From Vanessa cardui (lineage: Eukaryota; Arthropoda; Insecta; Lepidoptera; Nymphalidae): a stretch of DNA of 64,000 bases. A program made the position numbers and the translations under genes. Position 1 is the first letter of the stretch; every line of letters begins with the position of its first letter. The notes below the pieces were generated by a model, which did not search any database, was not told the DNA's origin, and saw only the letters and a program-made list of their open reading frames with translations. The stretch lies in assembly GCF_905220365.1 (NCBI RefSeq), contig NC_061126.1:9610001-9674000 (forward strand). Reading direction: 5' to 3'. Shown here piece after piece: positions 12,982 to 24,379 of the stretch.

Positions 12982-13689
12982 GTGTATTTTAATGTCATTT
13001 GTAATAATGTAACCTGTTTTAAATTTGTTTATAGAAAATACTTACAAGCATTTTTCAAAATATATCTTCAAAGATTTCATGTATTATTTTGTTTAATTTT
13101 TATCTTTATTTACAATGAAGTGTTTTGTAATTATAATAAATAACAACTCTTATGTTTAATGATTTCATAATGCTCTCAATCAGCTTGTTAGTAATGAATA
13201 ATTGAAGCTAATTTAAAAGTATACAAAATAAAAACAATATTATAAAGAACAAAAATTAAGAAAAACATTATCATAGAACAAAAGTGAAGCACGCGAATCC
13301 AAACCGCTATTACTCGGGCGACAACAGTGCACAACAAAAGGGCTATAACATTTTATAGCGGCAATCGGTGCCAGTAAACCGCGAGATAGTCTCCCGCCAA
13401 CAATTAAACAGGGCTGATAAAGCAATCCTCGACGACTCCTTTCGCTATAAGGATTGCTATTCATGATTTTAAGGACATCGATCCTTATCGGATTTTCCGG
13501 TTGAATTTACCCGTTTCTGTAAAGAGATTTTAAAAAACGAGGTTCTACTTCTAAAAATATGCCAGATAGTGATAATAAATTTAGTATAGATAGTATATAT
13601 ATTTGGGTTTAAAATAAAGATATATTATTGTTTGTAAAAGGATACGAATTTAAAATTAGTACATTATCCATCATCATTATTATCTGTGA

Positions 13690-13975
13690 CATTTATCCCA
13701 ACACGCACAAAGAAATTTGGCAACTCTTTTCTTTGTCGCACCGCCAATAAATGGAACTCTCTACCAGCACACGTGTTCCCCTCTTCTTATATCCTGGGTG
13801 CCTTCGAACGAGGCGTGAAAAGGCATCTTGCGGGCCGGCATGGCGAGGGTGACTAGTGCAGCTCATGCTGGATGTGCGTACTAGTCGTATTCGCGTTTGG
13901 ACTCCATTTCCACTTACCATCAGGTGGAGTGGAGTCTATATGCCTACCAGAATAATATATAAAAAAAAGATTACT
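13690..13975 (+). mobile_element. LINE 3' end: C-terminus of a reverse transcriptase plus 3' UTR
   Basis: The + frame at 13704-13856 encodes the C-terminus of a non-LTR retrotransposon polyprotein: an arginine-rich start, then NKWNSLPAHVFPSSY and VKRHLAGRHGEGD before TAG. WNSLPxxVF followed by a short basic stretch is the usual end of insect CR1/Jockey-type ORF2 proteins. The 3' UTR contains TTACCATCAGGTGGAGT, common to lepidopteran copies, and ends in an A-run near 13965. Everything upstream is missing, as expected for a 5'-truncated insertion. The frame is intact over 50 codons, so the copy is not very old. Confidence 0.8.
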
Positions 13976-15259
13976 TAGATGAGTTTATAAGTAATAAAAC
14001 TACTATAAAATAACGCATCGTTTGTTATTATGTTGATATATACATCATTTAAATTTTATAATTAATTATTTTCGTTTATATCGCAATAATCTCACAATCA
14101 GATATGTCACGATCGCGTTCTGTGGTGAATTTCGTTATTGAAATTGTTCTAATTATTATCTTATGTTTATACTAAAACGGTTTTAAAACTTATTATTTTT
14201 TTAACCTTATTCATTTCTTCGCTCTACCGGTACTAACTAACACAGTATTTCAATAGATAATTTCTAATAAAAGCCTTAAGCTATTCATGTCCGCCTAATG
14301 CCGGACGTCTGGCAACTCTACAGGATCATAGAGAGATCACAGCGGCTTACATGTTATCTGAGGCACAGGAGTGTAGCACAGCTAACTTCCAAATTTAAAT
14401 CTGGTATTAAGAGATTCTTGTAAAAAAAAGATCTGTGCTGGGATTTGGAACGCTGCACATTAAAATTATTACCAAACCAATCAAAAGATGTAAAAGTATG
14501 TAGTTGGGATAGTAATTATAACATTTTATAAATACGAAGAAGAAAATGCAAAACAACAGGGAAGAAATAAATAATTAACGACTCAATTATTGTAAAAATA
14601 AGTCACACAGGTGATTGAAAATTTAAACTTGTTTTTTTTTAAACGTCGCGACAAGTCAGAGCCTCTGTTGGCAAAGCAATTACCATGGCTGTATAATTAC
14701 AGCTTTGGCTTTGAAACGTAGTTATTCGCTGTGCCCGGAAATTATGGTTTTTATGATTGCTACTGATTGTTATTTTACGATATAGTAATTTATATTTGTT
14801 TCTAAACGATTAATGAAACGACGGTTATATTTATGTTGTACCATTAAACGTATTAGGTCTTTAAACAAAAATTAAGATTAAGATCTTAAGTTGGGTTAAT
14901 AGTTATTTTTAATTAAATATTCGATTTAATTACCATGCATTAACATATAAAAACAAATAACAACATGTAATAATCTGTTAAAAACACAAAATACTGTATT
15001 TTTTACTAATGCTCCTTAACAGTATGTTAGTCAAATGATAGTCTTGGAATAAGACTTTTTGTAAGACTATTTACATGGGAAATAAATATTTAAATAAATT
15101 AATTTCTACGACCTTTCTATTGTACTATTTTCACTGAAAGCACATTTTCAAATTTAATATACTTATATTTAAAGAAATGGTAATTATAGTCAAGTTATTA
15201 CGAACAAGGGACAAAAAACAACGTACTAATAATCACTTATAGGATTTTAAAGGTGGTAA
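13976..15259. other. AT-rich noncoding stretch
   Basis: No gene is seen. Bases 14285-14465 are GC-richer and look like an old dispersed repeat, but I cannot name the family. The rest is AT-rich. Confidence 0.4.
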
Positions 15260-16009
15260 AGTACGACACAACTTAGATGTAGCATCGGCAAATTTCGTAA
15301 AACCGATCACATCTGAATTAAGTACACTATCCCAAATTATCAATATTTATTTCTTAATTGAATATGTATATCTTTACAAAAATCATAAAAATAAACTTTA
15401 TTCAAGTAGGCACTTTAGAATCGATTCGGAAAGTAGATTCTACCGAGAAGGACCGGCAAGAAACTCAGTAGTTACTAATTTTCAACATTAAAAAAATACA
15501 AAGTCAAGTTAGTAAAATTACAATTATTTAAAAATATATCCTGCTTGGAAGTCAACAGGTATTAACTCCACGGCTTTTTTATAATCTATAAAATCTTGTA
15601 TCGAATAATATGTATATTTTAGCAATTTTATTTGTTATAAACGATTTGAATTTACGAAACTGCAAAGTTAAAAATGTCTGCGGAATTTTATTATAGAAAT
15701 GTATATGGCCTTGCCTATGATCTTGCCCCAAGAATGACTTATTGATATTTTGAAACTTGGCGTTATAAGCTTATCCTTACTTCTGGTGCGCATACAATAT
15801 ACAATATACAATCGTTATAGCATGTAATATCATATGACCTAATGTATTTGTCCATTTGACACGTCGATTTACATGTACTTGCTTTCTCGGGTTGAACTGA
15901 CGCTATCGTCGCGCTAATCTATAGCGACGAATAGCGTTGAATGGCGCGATAGGGAGCTATAAATCGGTTCTACTGAATTGCCGATGCTACATCTAAGTTG
16001 TGTCGTACT
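15260..16009. mobile_element. 0.75-kb element with 32-bp terminal inverted repeats
   Basis: The left end starts AGTACGACACAACTTAGATG and continues for 32 bases (15260-15291) that match the reverse complement of 15978-16009. Inside this the match continues imperfectly to about 50 bp (GTAAAACCGAT against GTAGAACCGAT). There is no transposase frame. A LINE fragment lies within it (15385-15720), so the original element was shorter. The target duplication cannot be resolved. It is a non-autonomous DNA transposon. Confidence 0.75.
15385..15720 (-). mobile_element. LINE 3' fragment nested in the TIR element
   Basis: On the - strand 15567-15710 encodes FYNKIPQTFLTLQFRKFKSF and continues after a frameshift into a tail ending in a tyrosine/lysine-rich stretch. 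This is the typical C-terminus of a lepidopteran Jockey/CR1-type ORF2. The 3' UTR includes CTCGGTAGAATCTACTTTCC and ends GAATAAAGTTTATT. The same 3' UTR occurs at 21289-21395, 32910-33022 and 37540-37660. The frame is broken, so this is an old copy. Confidence 0.7.
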
Positions 16010-16165
16010 ATACTATACAGCGTAATAACGTCGTTCTACATATATGTTATATGTACATATGTAACATGCAGCTTAACAAACGAGACTTAGTATTATATAA
16101 AATTGATAAGAAGTGACTTTCACTTTTGTTAAAAAACGTAAGAGAATACGAGTACACGTATCACA

Positions 16166-16254
16166 CCTTCGATAGCTCAGTTGGTAGAGCGGTGGACTGT
16201 AGATAGCCAAACGTTGTAATCCATAGGTCGCTGGTTCAAATCCGGCTCGAAGGA
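16166..16254 (+). tRNA. tRNA-Tyr(GTA), 16-nt intron
   Basis: The acceptor stem (CCTTCGA with TCGAAGG), discriminator A, A box (TAGCTCAGTTGG) and B box (GGTTCAAATCC) are all intact. The anticodon GTA is at 16199-16201, followed by G37 and then an intron at 16203-16218, the normal site for eukaryotic tRNA introns. Removing it restores an anticodon stem of GTGGA with TCCAT. An eight-T run from 16255 is a Pol III terminator. It is one of five copies in the window. Confidence 0.97.
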
Positions 16255-17089
16255 TTTTTTTTAACTTAACACTTTTTAACAAAACTAATTCTAAAACGGT
16301 AAACGGGAATGTTTGTATCATTTGTATTAAATGTATATAGAGACATACATACATTATACACACGATATATTTATTAGTATTAAAAACAAATTATAATATT
16401 TGTTACCAACACATATGATACTTTTTATTATATAACAATTGATTCTAATTTTATAGATAATAATTAATAGTCAAGAGAGATAAGTTGTACTTAGTACATA
16501 CTATTTTATCACCTTTAACAATTTAATAAAGGTTTGTCCAAAAGGATTAAATACAGTCGATTCTTTGACCGAGTACAATTTAATTTTAAGCGAATCCCGG
16601 AGTGAGTGGCCGTAATTAACAAAGAGATGCATTAAATCAATTACCTTTAATAAATTCCAACAGCGGAGGCCATTTACATGATCGGCTAATAACGCTAATT
16701 TCGGTTCGGTATTGTGCGTAACAAAATTTTATTAAACATTGTCTGAATCCTGGCGTCCCCTTTAATTGTGTATTTAAATGAATTGCTGATATCTGTGGAT
16801 GTATTGATAACGTCGATTTATGATAGGCATTGTTCTATAACCGTAAAAAGAAATAAAGTGACGTTTTAGTTTTAGTGTGTGTATCAAGAAGTATACAGTT
16901 CAGTTAATACTAATTTTCCGATAAAATTATTTGTTCCTAACAGCAGAATATTTTATTTATCTTTTTTATAGGTTTATATACCAAATTTCCTTATTAACGT
17001 TCAGTATCTATGCTAACTAAAAGAAAGATGTTCTAGAAAATTAGATACTAAAAATAATGTTTATGTATATTTTTTTTACACATATATAA
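16255..17089. other. Noncoding stretch with a candidate regulatory block
   Basis: After the tRNA terminator the DNA is AT-rich. Bases 16540-16760 are more complex and contain several TAAT-core homeodomain-type sites (such as GGCTAATAACGCTAATTTCG). They could be a conserved noncoding element; no gene is seen. Confidence 0.4.
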
Positions 17090-17100
17090 AAATACATAGT

Positions 17101-17699
17101 ATTTTTTTTTTTTTCTTTATTTATTATAGAGGGTTTTTTCACTAAGTGAATATGTCACCCTCGTCATTATATACAGTTAAATACATTTCTCACATCACAT
17201 ATTAGTACAATACAATCATAGATAAGGCTTTCTAATTTCTATTTTTGAGAGCTAAATTTACAAATTTATAAACAGATTTAGCTTCGTTAGACAATGGAGA
17301 AGCTAAAATGCTATTATAAACACCAATATTATAACCACGACTAGCGACAACAGCTCCCTTTAGCGCCCTAACACGAACACATTCTTCTAAAATGTGATAG
17401 ACATCCTCTACCACACCGCACACAGTACAATTAGGAGAATTCAATTTTCTCATCATATATCCGAAACTATTCAGTGGAATGTGACCATAGCGCAATCTTA
17501 AGGCAGTTGTAATATCTTTGCGCTTTAATTTGGAATTTAGGAACCAGAGAGATCCAAAAAGTCTAGGTTGTATAGTTTTATACCAGATTCCTTTGGTAAG
17601 CGATCTTTCATTAAAATATTCAGACCACATCTCATGACATATTCGTTTAATATCCCCTAAAAGATCGGTGGGACTAGGTAAATACTTAAATTCAATACC
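17101..17699 (-). mobile_element. 5'-truncated LINE with RNase H/zinc-finger C-terminus, poly(A) tail and target duplication
   Basis: The insertion is bounded by an 11-bp target duplication, AAATACATAGT (17090-17100 and 17700-17710). On the - strand a frame from about 17630 to a stop at 17232 encodes at least 132 residues of the end of a non-LTR retrotransposon ORF2. It holds a CCHC-type motif (C-x2-C-x7-H-x4-C, CTVCGVVEDVYHILEEC) and the TALRLRYGHIPLNSF-type region that precedes it in R1/I/Jockey-group proteins. The 3' end is AATAAATAAAG followed by a poly(A) tail, which reads as T-rich at 17101-17114. The frame is intact over its whole length, so the insertion is fairly recent. Confidence 0.85.
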
Positions 17700-17710
17700 A
17701 AATACATAGT

Positions 17711-18596
17711 TGATTGTATAAAATTCATTATTACCTACTTAAGATAATTTGTATTAGTATTAAATTGAGTATTTTACGTTGATTAAAGTTGGCTTTTACA
17801 CTACGATTCCAAATTACGTGCAACCTTTATGTAGTTTAGCCAAACGGGTGATCAGAGCAATATGCCTGACGTACGTTATATATACAACAATTTTTTTACA
17901 CTAGCACTTAAAATTACCCTAATTTCAACCTAAATGCAATGGAAAAGGTCTAATAATAATAAGACTCAAATCAATCTGATAATAATTATTCAATCGATCT
18001 AAGTGCAAAAATGTGTAACTTGTAAGTGTGTGAAGCCGGGTTGGGTAACGAGTGAAAAATAATAGCCCACTGCAAAAATTTTAATGGTAATTATGTTTGC
18101 ATTTTGGACGGAATCAGAAAAATTTAATGTAGTATACCGGGCATTAGTCCAAATTGCTACTAAACAAAGATTTGTTTTCTACAAATATTTGTAACCAAAG
18201 TTTCCCAAGTGGTAAGGCTACCACGCCTTACAGGGATTTTATGTGATGTATACTTTTATAATTAATTTAAAATTCATATTTAATTTTGCAGTCAAAGTAA
18301 ATGTTTTTTTACATTTGTTAATTAAATAATTACGAAAGCATTTTAAAATATCCAATATTTCACAAGTCTGGTGATGTTTGTTTCGGTTACTTAATAATAT
18401 TACTTTATTTTGCAAATATATTAATTAATTATAATTAAATACCATATTGTTTTTCATTGCCTTACTCTATCAATTATATTAATATGAATTGATGTCTTCC
18501 ATTATTATGTATACATGAAAAGTATGCTCGTTTAAAATCAAATCATCTATACTCTATTTTTCACTATTTAAAAGTCAATACAATAAACTGAAGTTT
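17711..18596. other. AT-rich noncoding stretch
   Basis: I see no gene, RNA gene or confident repeat in it. Confidence 0.45.
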
Positions 18597-18695
18597 ATGA
18601 AATTTGGTAAGAAGCGAGCTTGATCCTTGAGGAATGATAATGGCTACTTGAAGACCAACCCATAAAACGCAAGCGAAATTAATAGTGACAACTAG
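18597..18695 (+). mobile_element. Helitron-like 3' end
   Basis: It contains GAAATTTGGTAAGAAGCGAG, a degraded form of a motif present in the other Helitron-like copies here, and terminates ACAACTAG|T. Helitrons end in CTRR next to T, and lepidopteran families often end GCAACTAG. No target duplication is expected for this class. The assignment is from motif and ending only. Confidence 0.4.
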
Positions 18696-19379
18696 TAAAC
18701 ACTAAAATCTTCATTGACATAGGTATCTACTAGAACGGTTTTTGCACAAATCGTTAATTTATAGTTTAAAAAAAGCAAATATCCTTCCATAATAAGACAC
18801 AAGTTTATCGTTTTATTATTATCTTCTCAACGTTACAATTAACGGAGTAGATTGAGCGACAAATCCTTTCTACCCGTGTTTTCCTACAAGTTTTCCTAAT
18901 GGGTGACTTTCACGCTCAGTCTTCTAAAGCGGCACGCACCCCCTCAGTGACACGGATTTCCAATAGAATTACTTCATTTACAAGGGGCTCGTTATTGTGT
19001 ACCCATAATTAGTCAAGCATAAAATAAATACATACAATCAGGTTTGTCATTATTATTGTTTAATTAATTTGTTTTTATTATTTACACTTGTTATCATGTT
19101 TTAAAAAATATTGCAGGCCATATTTGGTTATTTATTTGAACTTTAATTAATTTTAAATATATTAATATGTTTAAATGCATAATAAAATAAAAAATGCATA
19201 ATTTTTTATACCAGGAAATTGGCTTTAAAACAGGAGTGAAGCCCGGGATAACTATTAAGCAATAATAAAAGTAGAGAATGCTTTATAAAAAAGTTATCAG
19301 AAATTTAATAGCATTCCCGACTAGTAGGCACGGCCAGTGACTTTGATATTTTCGGCGGCATTAATTAAAAAATTATAAA
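18696..19379. other. Mostly AT-rich noncoding stretch
   Basis: Bases 18840-18990 are GC-richer and could be regulatory. No gene or repeat is identified. Confidence 0.4.
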
Positions 19380-19900
19380 GCTTCCCCTCTCCTCCCACGC
19401 GCTATTGTTCGACCCCCACAAAGCATTTATATCGGGGAAAAAGATAAATATGCGAGACGCAGGTAATTGCGCTCGCTTTTATTGAGCTGTTGTTTGATTT
19501 CAAAGGCTTTTATTGTATCACAATGCAGGCTATATGTTAGTGTTTGCACTTTTACGCCCCATATAGCTTTCAAAAGGGATGTAAAAACATTTATATCTTT
19601 ACACCGGAGTGTATGAATAAGATGCTCATAGATTGACATTAAAAGAAAAAGAGCAAAAAAAATTTAGTATTATATGAGGAAAATGGGAATATCAATATTT
19701 AAAAATCTCCAAGCTCCAATTTTATTAAATCATATTATGAGGGAAGGTGGTTGCGATTTTCTGCAACAATGGATCCCTGGATAGACCGCGGTAATTATGA
19801 TTGAGCGGGAAACGGATAAAAATAAAGGCGGTATTGTCTCAGTCGTAATTAGGGTTTGTGGTCCCGTCGGGGCTCGGATTGCAAGTCACAGAAGCTAACA
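19380..19900. promoter_or_regulatory. Candidate developmental enhancer-like block
   Basis: A long stretch of balanced composition without coding potential holds repeated TTTTATTG (posterior-Hox/Caudal-like), TAATTA and TAATTG homeodomain cores, and AACAATGG (Sox-type). Such clusters are typical of arthropod enhancers. Nothing in a single sequence proves function; this is inference from composition and motif density. Confidence 0.3.
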
Positions 19901-19959
19901 CGGATTTCATATTTCGATAAACATTAAATATGAGGATGTCTAATGGAATATATTATCTA

Positions 19960-20060
19960 TATTCATATTATAAATGTGAAAGTAACTGTGTTTGTCTTTA
20001 TGTCTGTCGCTCTTTCAAGATCAAACCGCTGAACCGAATTTGACGAAATTTATAAACTAC
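19960..20060 (+). mobile_element. Helitron-like repeat fragment
   Basis: It shares TCAAACCGCTGAACCGAATT and an upstream CTGTCGCTCTTTCA with the reverse-complement copy at 42983-43175. Its CTAG terminus is missing. It is a fragment of a dispersed lepidopteran family. Confidence 0.45.
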
Positions 20061-20637
20061 TATTTTGCCTAACAAATGACAACCAACCCCCGAGTAGGTT
20101 ATAGTTTAACATTTTTTTTAAATTAATATAATAAAAATTAGATCTTTTATGTATTTCATACTAGTTATTATTATTAAGTATGTAGTTAGTTATTTAAATT
20201 TTATTAATAATTATAAGAACAAAACATTTATGAGCCTTAAATTCCCTATCAGATATGCCAAAATAAATTACCATCTCAAGTCTCATCGTCGTAATGACAT
20301 TCAAGGAGCAATTATGAATATTTATATGGCGGCGACACTCTAGGTTAGCGGCTTAACGCTAATTCAGACAGACAAACCTACGCTTGACAGTTTATGTTAA
20401 GTTCATATATAGCGAATATATCTTAAGAAGATCGTATATTTAATTTAAACTAGATAAGAAATACCGACTTCATATATAGATATGTCTTTATATTGTAGTT
20501 TCACGGATTATTAATTAAACAATAATTGTTATATGTAGTAAGGCATTTTGTATGCAAACCATTGTTGCCTGGTCGGTTCGATAATTAATATTTATAAAAT
20601 TTTAATTCATATTTGTGGCCAAATGCTGTTTAGTTTA

Positions 20638-20915
20638 AAGAGCTGAGATGGCCCAGTGGTTAGAACGCGTACTTCTTAACCGATGATTTCGGGTTCAAGC
20701 CCAGGCAAGCACCACTATTTATATATGTGCTTAATTTGTGTTTATAATTCATCTTGCCTGCAAGTGTCTAATTTCATCGAAATTCTACCACATGTTCATT
20801 CCACCAAACCGCATTGGAACAGCGTGATGGAATGTTCCAAACCCTCTCCTTAATGGAAGAGGAGGCCTTAGCCCAGCAGTGGGTAATTTACAGGTTGTTA
20901 CTTTACTTTACTTTT
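20638..20915 (+). mobile_element. tRNA-derived SINE (Metulj-like) with 15-bp target duplication
   Basis: The head GAGATGGCCCAGTGGTTAGA is tRNA-derived, with an A box and, further on, a B box (GGGTTCAAGCCC). The body contains CCACATGTTCATTCCACCAA and GAGGAGGCCTTAGCCCAGCA. The tail is a CTTTA repeat rather than the usual TTG. It is flanked by ATGCTGTTTAGTTTA at 20623-20637 and 20916-20930, an exact 15-bp duplication. A block present in the copies at 40.6 and 42.6 kb (GGTGAAGGAAAAC) is missing. Confidence 0.85.
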
Positions 20916-20930
20916 ATGCTGTTTAGTTTA

Positions 20931-21288
20931 GTTTTTAAAAACTCTTAATATATTTGAGTAAAACTTTAACTCCACTAATTCAATCCAAGTCGTAACTTCG
21001 ATCCTCGTTGCTGCTGAGATAAAACCATAATTAAGAGCCTTCTCGATCGATGAAGTTAAGCCGAGTTTAAATAGACATTAACTCCACGCGAAAGGTTTAC
21101 TCCGCCGTGAAATGGCATTAGGTTTTCGCGCGTTTTATGCCTTCGACGAGACGAGTCGCTAAGAAAAGGGGATTTTATGGGAGATTGACTTAATTAGGCC
21201 TTCATAAATTAGTGAAAGTATTTTTAATAGACACGCCTTTAATGATTTATTCAATATTATTTTTCTTAAAACATTCATAATATTAGCT
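20931..21288. other. Noncoding stretch with a GC-richer block
   Basis: Bases 21040-21200 contain CGCGCGTTTTATGCC, TTTTATGGGAG and CTTAATTAGG, resembling homeodomain sites. It could be regulatory DNA; no gene is seen. Confidence 0.35.
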
Positions 21289-21395
21289 CGGTAGAATCTA
21301 CTTTCCGAACCGGTGGTAGCTTCACTTAATTGTTAAATGACGATTCAAAAGTGCTTGTAAAAGCCCACTTGAATAAAGTATATTTTGATTTTGAG
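21289..21395 (+). mobile_element. LINE 3' UTR fragment
   Basis: It begins CTCGGTAGAATCTACTTTCC and ends CTTGAATAAAGTATATTTTG with a TTTGA-type tail. This is the same 3' end as the ORF-bearing LINE fragment at 15385-15720 (opposite strand). Only the extreme 3' end was inserted or survives. Confidence 0.7.
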
Positions 21396-21669
21396 CTCTA
21401 TGAATATTTAGATAAACTATGTATAGTATACTATGTATAGGAAAATGTATTCATCAATTTGATGTTTCAATTTGCGACGAATATTTAAATTAATGTATCG
21501 ATAAATTAGTAATACAAGTGAAATTAATTCAACTGTTCATATTAGAATGATTATATTATTGATTATATTATAATATTGCCTTCGTAAATATATTCGAAAT
21601 TAGCCTCTAAATCTGGCGATTGATTTGATATATAACAACAAATGTAATACCTTTCAACTACTGTAGAAC

Positions 21670-21852
21670 TATTCTGTAACATAAAACTCGATCTCACCGC
21701 AGAAAATTAGCGTGAAATGTGAGAACATCATATGTGACATTGATTATGATAATTATAAAATGTATATAATACACGTATCAAAATGACGTATCGCTTCGAA
21801 TCGAATGTTCACATTTCACGAGTGAGATATAATGTGAGTTCTTACAGAATCG
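21670..21852. mobile_element. Small inverted-repeat element (MITE)
   Basis: The two ends share an inverted ATTCTGTAA followed by imperfectly matched sequence up to ATCTCAC. Inside lie TATGATAATTATAAAAT and another inverted pair, GAAATGTGA and TCACATTTC. A related fragment is at 7828-7905. There is no coding capacity. Confidence 0.5.
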
Positions 21853-23031
21853 TACTGCTGATAAAAACGTACGTAATGTATTCATGTAGCAAAATGTAAA
21901 TAATATAGGTAAGTTATGTTATGCTAGATCGAAATTCAAAGTGTAAAGTGACGTGAGTTCGCAGTGACGGTACTGTACTTGTATCTTGTAATGTAACACT
22001 CAAAGGGATTCGTCGAAAATCGAAAACGCTGTGAAACACGCGAAACTAGAGGCGAATAACATGGCTCGTTGTACCGATTAGATTCGAATAGTCATAACTT
22101 CATATGCTTTAAACATATTTTATGACGTTTAAATGATATGTTAGTCGCAACTAAAGTTTATTTTTTTTATTATTAACTTATACACGTATAATTCCGAATG
22201 TTTCTGAATATACGATGCATATTTATGTATATAACAAGTATTTCGTATGGCGTAAAAACGTTGCAATTATGGTAATATCTTTAAAATATAGGCTCTTATT
22301 TTACTCGTGTGAAACCTGGACGGTAGCTAGCTGCTTTGTTGTAAAGATCTTATTTAATTTTAATTAAAAATAAAAAAAAAACACTTCAAAATTATTTCTT
22401 ATAACAAACATATTTTTTTTAAAAATAGAACAAGAACCAAAAACTGTTCCTTTTCTAAAAAGCAAACGGAAGTCCATGCTCGTATAGAATAATTTACTAA
22501 ATTCAAATGTTTTAACGAAAAAAAAAAAAATAAACTTGCAACGGAAATGGAATTCGTGATTGCATATATTTATAGAATGATTGTCTGTTAAATAGGCTCG
22601 CCCGATTAAAAATCCCACAGAGACCGCTATAAAAACTCGTATCGTTCGTGAAGATCTAGTTACAACGTATTTATAGAAGAGTGGCGCGTATATTAAATGC
22701 GTTTCATGCCAAACAGCAGTTAGAATGACTGTAATAATTAAATCAGGCATTCTTCCTAACTCAAGGATAAATATTTTAGTGGTGGCTACGACAAGGCAAT
22801 TCCGTTTGTAGTACTACCCTTTTATTTAACGCCAAGCATGTGACTTGAATGATATCGATAAAATATGCCTGTTGAAATATTCGAATAATTAACTCGTATA
22901 ATAGATTCATCATTGGAATTTATTAACTATATTATTAATAACAATTACTAATAAGAAACACAAATTGCCTTTTTGCATTGAACACGTAAAGTTATATGTC
23001 TTTCAATTACTTTTATTTGATTTTACATATA
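21853..23031. other. AT-rich noncoding stretch
   Basis: No gene is supported. A 128-codon open frame on the - strand from 22750 ends in a phenylalanine-rich run derived from poly-A/T tracts and has no recognisable domain. Confidence 0.45.
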
Positions 23032-23246
23032 CAGGGTTATTGGTAACCCGACGTATATCCGTTAGGAGGTGATAGAGGTGACTAATTGCAATAATGTTAA
23101 CCCCCAAATGCATAATCTAAAAGTGAACCATTTTTGGGTTATCACGTTTTTTAGTTTTTTTCAAAATTTGTCAAAAATTAAAATTATTGCAATTAGTCAC
23201 TCTTATCACCTCCTAATGGATATACGTCGAGCTACCAATAACCCTG
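23032..23246. mobile_element. 215-bp MITE with about 70-bp terminal inverted repeats
   Basis: The left end (CAGGGTTATTGGTAACCCGA and on) and the right end are near-perfect inverted copies for about 70 bp, through GTATATCCGTTAGGAGGTGA and GACTAATTGCAATAAT. It is flanked by TATA on both sides, which fits a TA target such as Tc1/mariner uses, though the superfamily is not certain. The interior has its own smaller inverted pair (AACCCCCAAATG and CATTTTTGGGTT). It has no coding capacity. Confidence 0.8.
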
Positions 23247-23360
23247 TATATGTCAGTTGAATGAATCCGAGGTAAACGAATATTGTTGCATGATTGTAAA
23301 AAGTGTAAATTATTGTTTGACTTCGCAATCTCTATAACTAATAATATTGTAGGTTTTTTT

Positions 23361-23407
23361 CTGTACACATTGTATATTATGGTATAAATAATATACAATG
23401 TGTACAG
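23361..23407. repeat. Perfect 20-bp hairpin
   Basis: CTGTACACATTGTATATTAT at 23361-23380 is followed after 7 bases by its exact reverse complement at 23388-23407. It lies 115 bp beyond the MITE and shares no sequence with it. It could be a small foldback element or an RNA hairpin; nothing else supports a microRNA. Confidence 0.8.
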
Positions 23408-24239
23408 TGTGAATATATTGTATAAATTTCAATTATTTCTTCATTAACGAATTTTAAATAATGTAATATTAGTTTCTCTGGTTGTATTACAATGATTATA
23501 TCGATTAGTGAAATCTTGAAGTGCATTAAAGTAACTCTTTTGAAACAATGATTAAATGGATTAAATGTCGACAGTCGATAGTTGTGTGTGTCATTCACTA
23601 TAACCAGCCTCGCGTGACGCTTGTTTCCGTACGATGTTATGAATTGGCGTCGACGTAAATGTTGTTCGAAATGTCAGTTTGACCTTATGCTAAGTGTTGG
23701 GCCCTGCTGAATTATTTGGCAAGCTCATGTTTGATCTTTGGAGTGCCCTTTACTATGATTGCTGTCAATTTAGCGCGTAAATATTTTATACATATTCAAC
23801 GATAGGGCTTTCAAAGGCGCATTATGTATCACGCTATGTCATTCAGAACTATAATTTATTTCAAAATAAGAAAAATATGAGTTATCTATTTAATATACAT
23901 AACTATATACAATAATAAAAGCAATGAGAAATATTACACATTTATGTAATATTAATTTATGTCAGTCAAAAATAAGATTAAAATTAGCATCTAATCTGAT
24001 TTTGCAGGACAGGCGCAATTATAGGACGCAGGCAAAGGAAATATTAAAATGTGCAAGCTTATGTATTATTTGCTACGCTATGTCAGTATAACTGAGGATA
24101 GTAGGAGACTACAACTACACAATATATAATATTACCGTCGCCAAAATCGGTTAGGATGAACATCTTTCATATTCACTCTTGATACATTGTCGATTAATTG
24201 TTCAAGGTAGGCATCCTTAGGTATTATTTAGGACAATAT
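23408..24239. other. AT-rich noncoding stretch
   Basis: I see no gene, RNA gene or confident repeat in it. Confidence 0.45.
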
Positions 24240-24252
24240 TAGATTTTCTTTT

Positions 24253-24366
24253 TTCTTTCCACCAACCCGCATTGGAACAGCGTGGTGGAATATGTTCCAA
24301 ACCTTCTCCTCAAAGGGATAGGAGGCCTATAGCCCAGCAGTGAGAATTTGCAGGCTGTTGTTGTTG
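24253..24366 (+). mobile_element. 5'-truncated SINE with 13-bp target duplication
   Basis: Only the 3' half of the Metulj-like SINE is present, starting at CCACCAACCCGCATTGGAAC and ending in a TTG repeat. TAGATTTTCTTTT at 24240-24252 and 24367-24379 is an exact duplication, so the truncation happened at insertion rather than by later deletion. Confidence 0.8.
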
Positions 24367-24379
24367 TAGATTTTCTTTT

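Larger units (their letters stand above)
11713..13683. other. AT-rich noncoding stretch
   Basis: No gene is seen. It holds a perfect 28-bp palindrome (12666-12693), a hairpin (12950-12981) and a GC-richer block at 13280-13500 with a 9-bp inverted repeat (AGCAATCCT at 13421-13429, AGGATTGCT at 13450-13458). Confidence 0.45.

Noticed and set aside
16073..16363. 96-codon minus-strand frame containing RAGFEPATYGLQ
   Set aside because: It is the antisense translation of the tRNA-Tyr gene at 16166. The same peptide arises from the sequence around every copy.
22364..22750. 128-codon minus-strand frame
   Set aside because: There is no domain, it includes homopolymer-derived phenylalanine runs, and the composition is that of noncoding flank.
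23361..23407. The perfect hairpin as a microRNA gene
   Set aside because: The stem is only 20 bp with a 7-base loop, shorter than a usual precursor, and there is no mature-sequence match I can verify.
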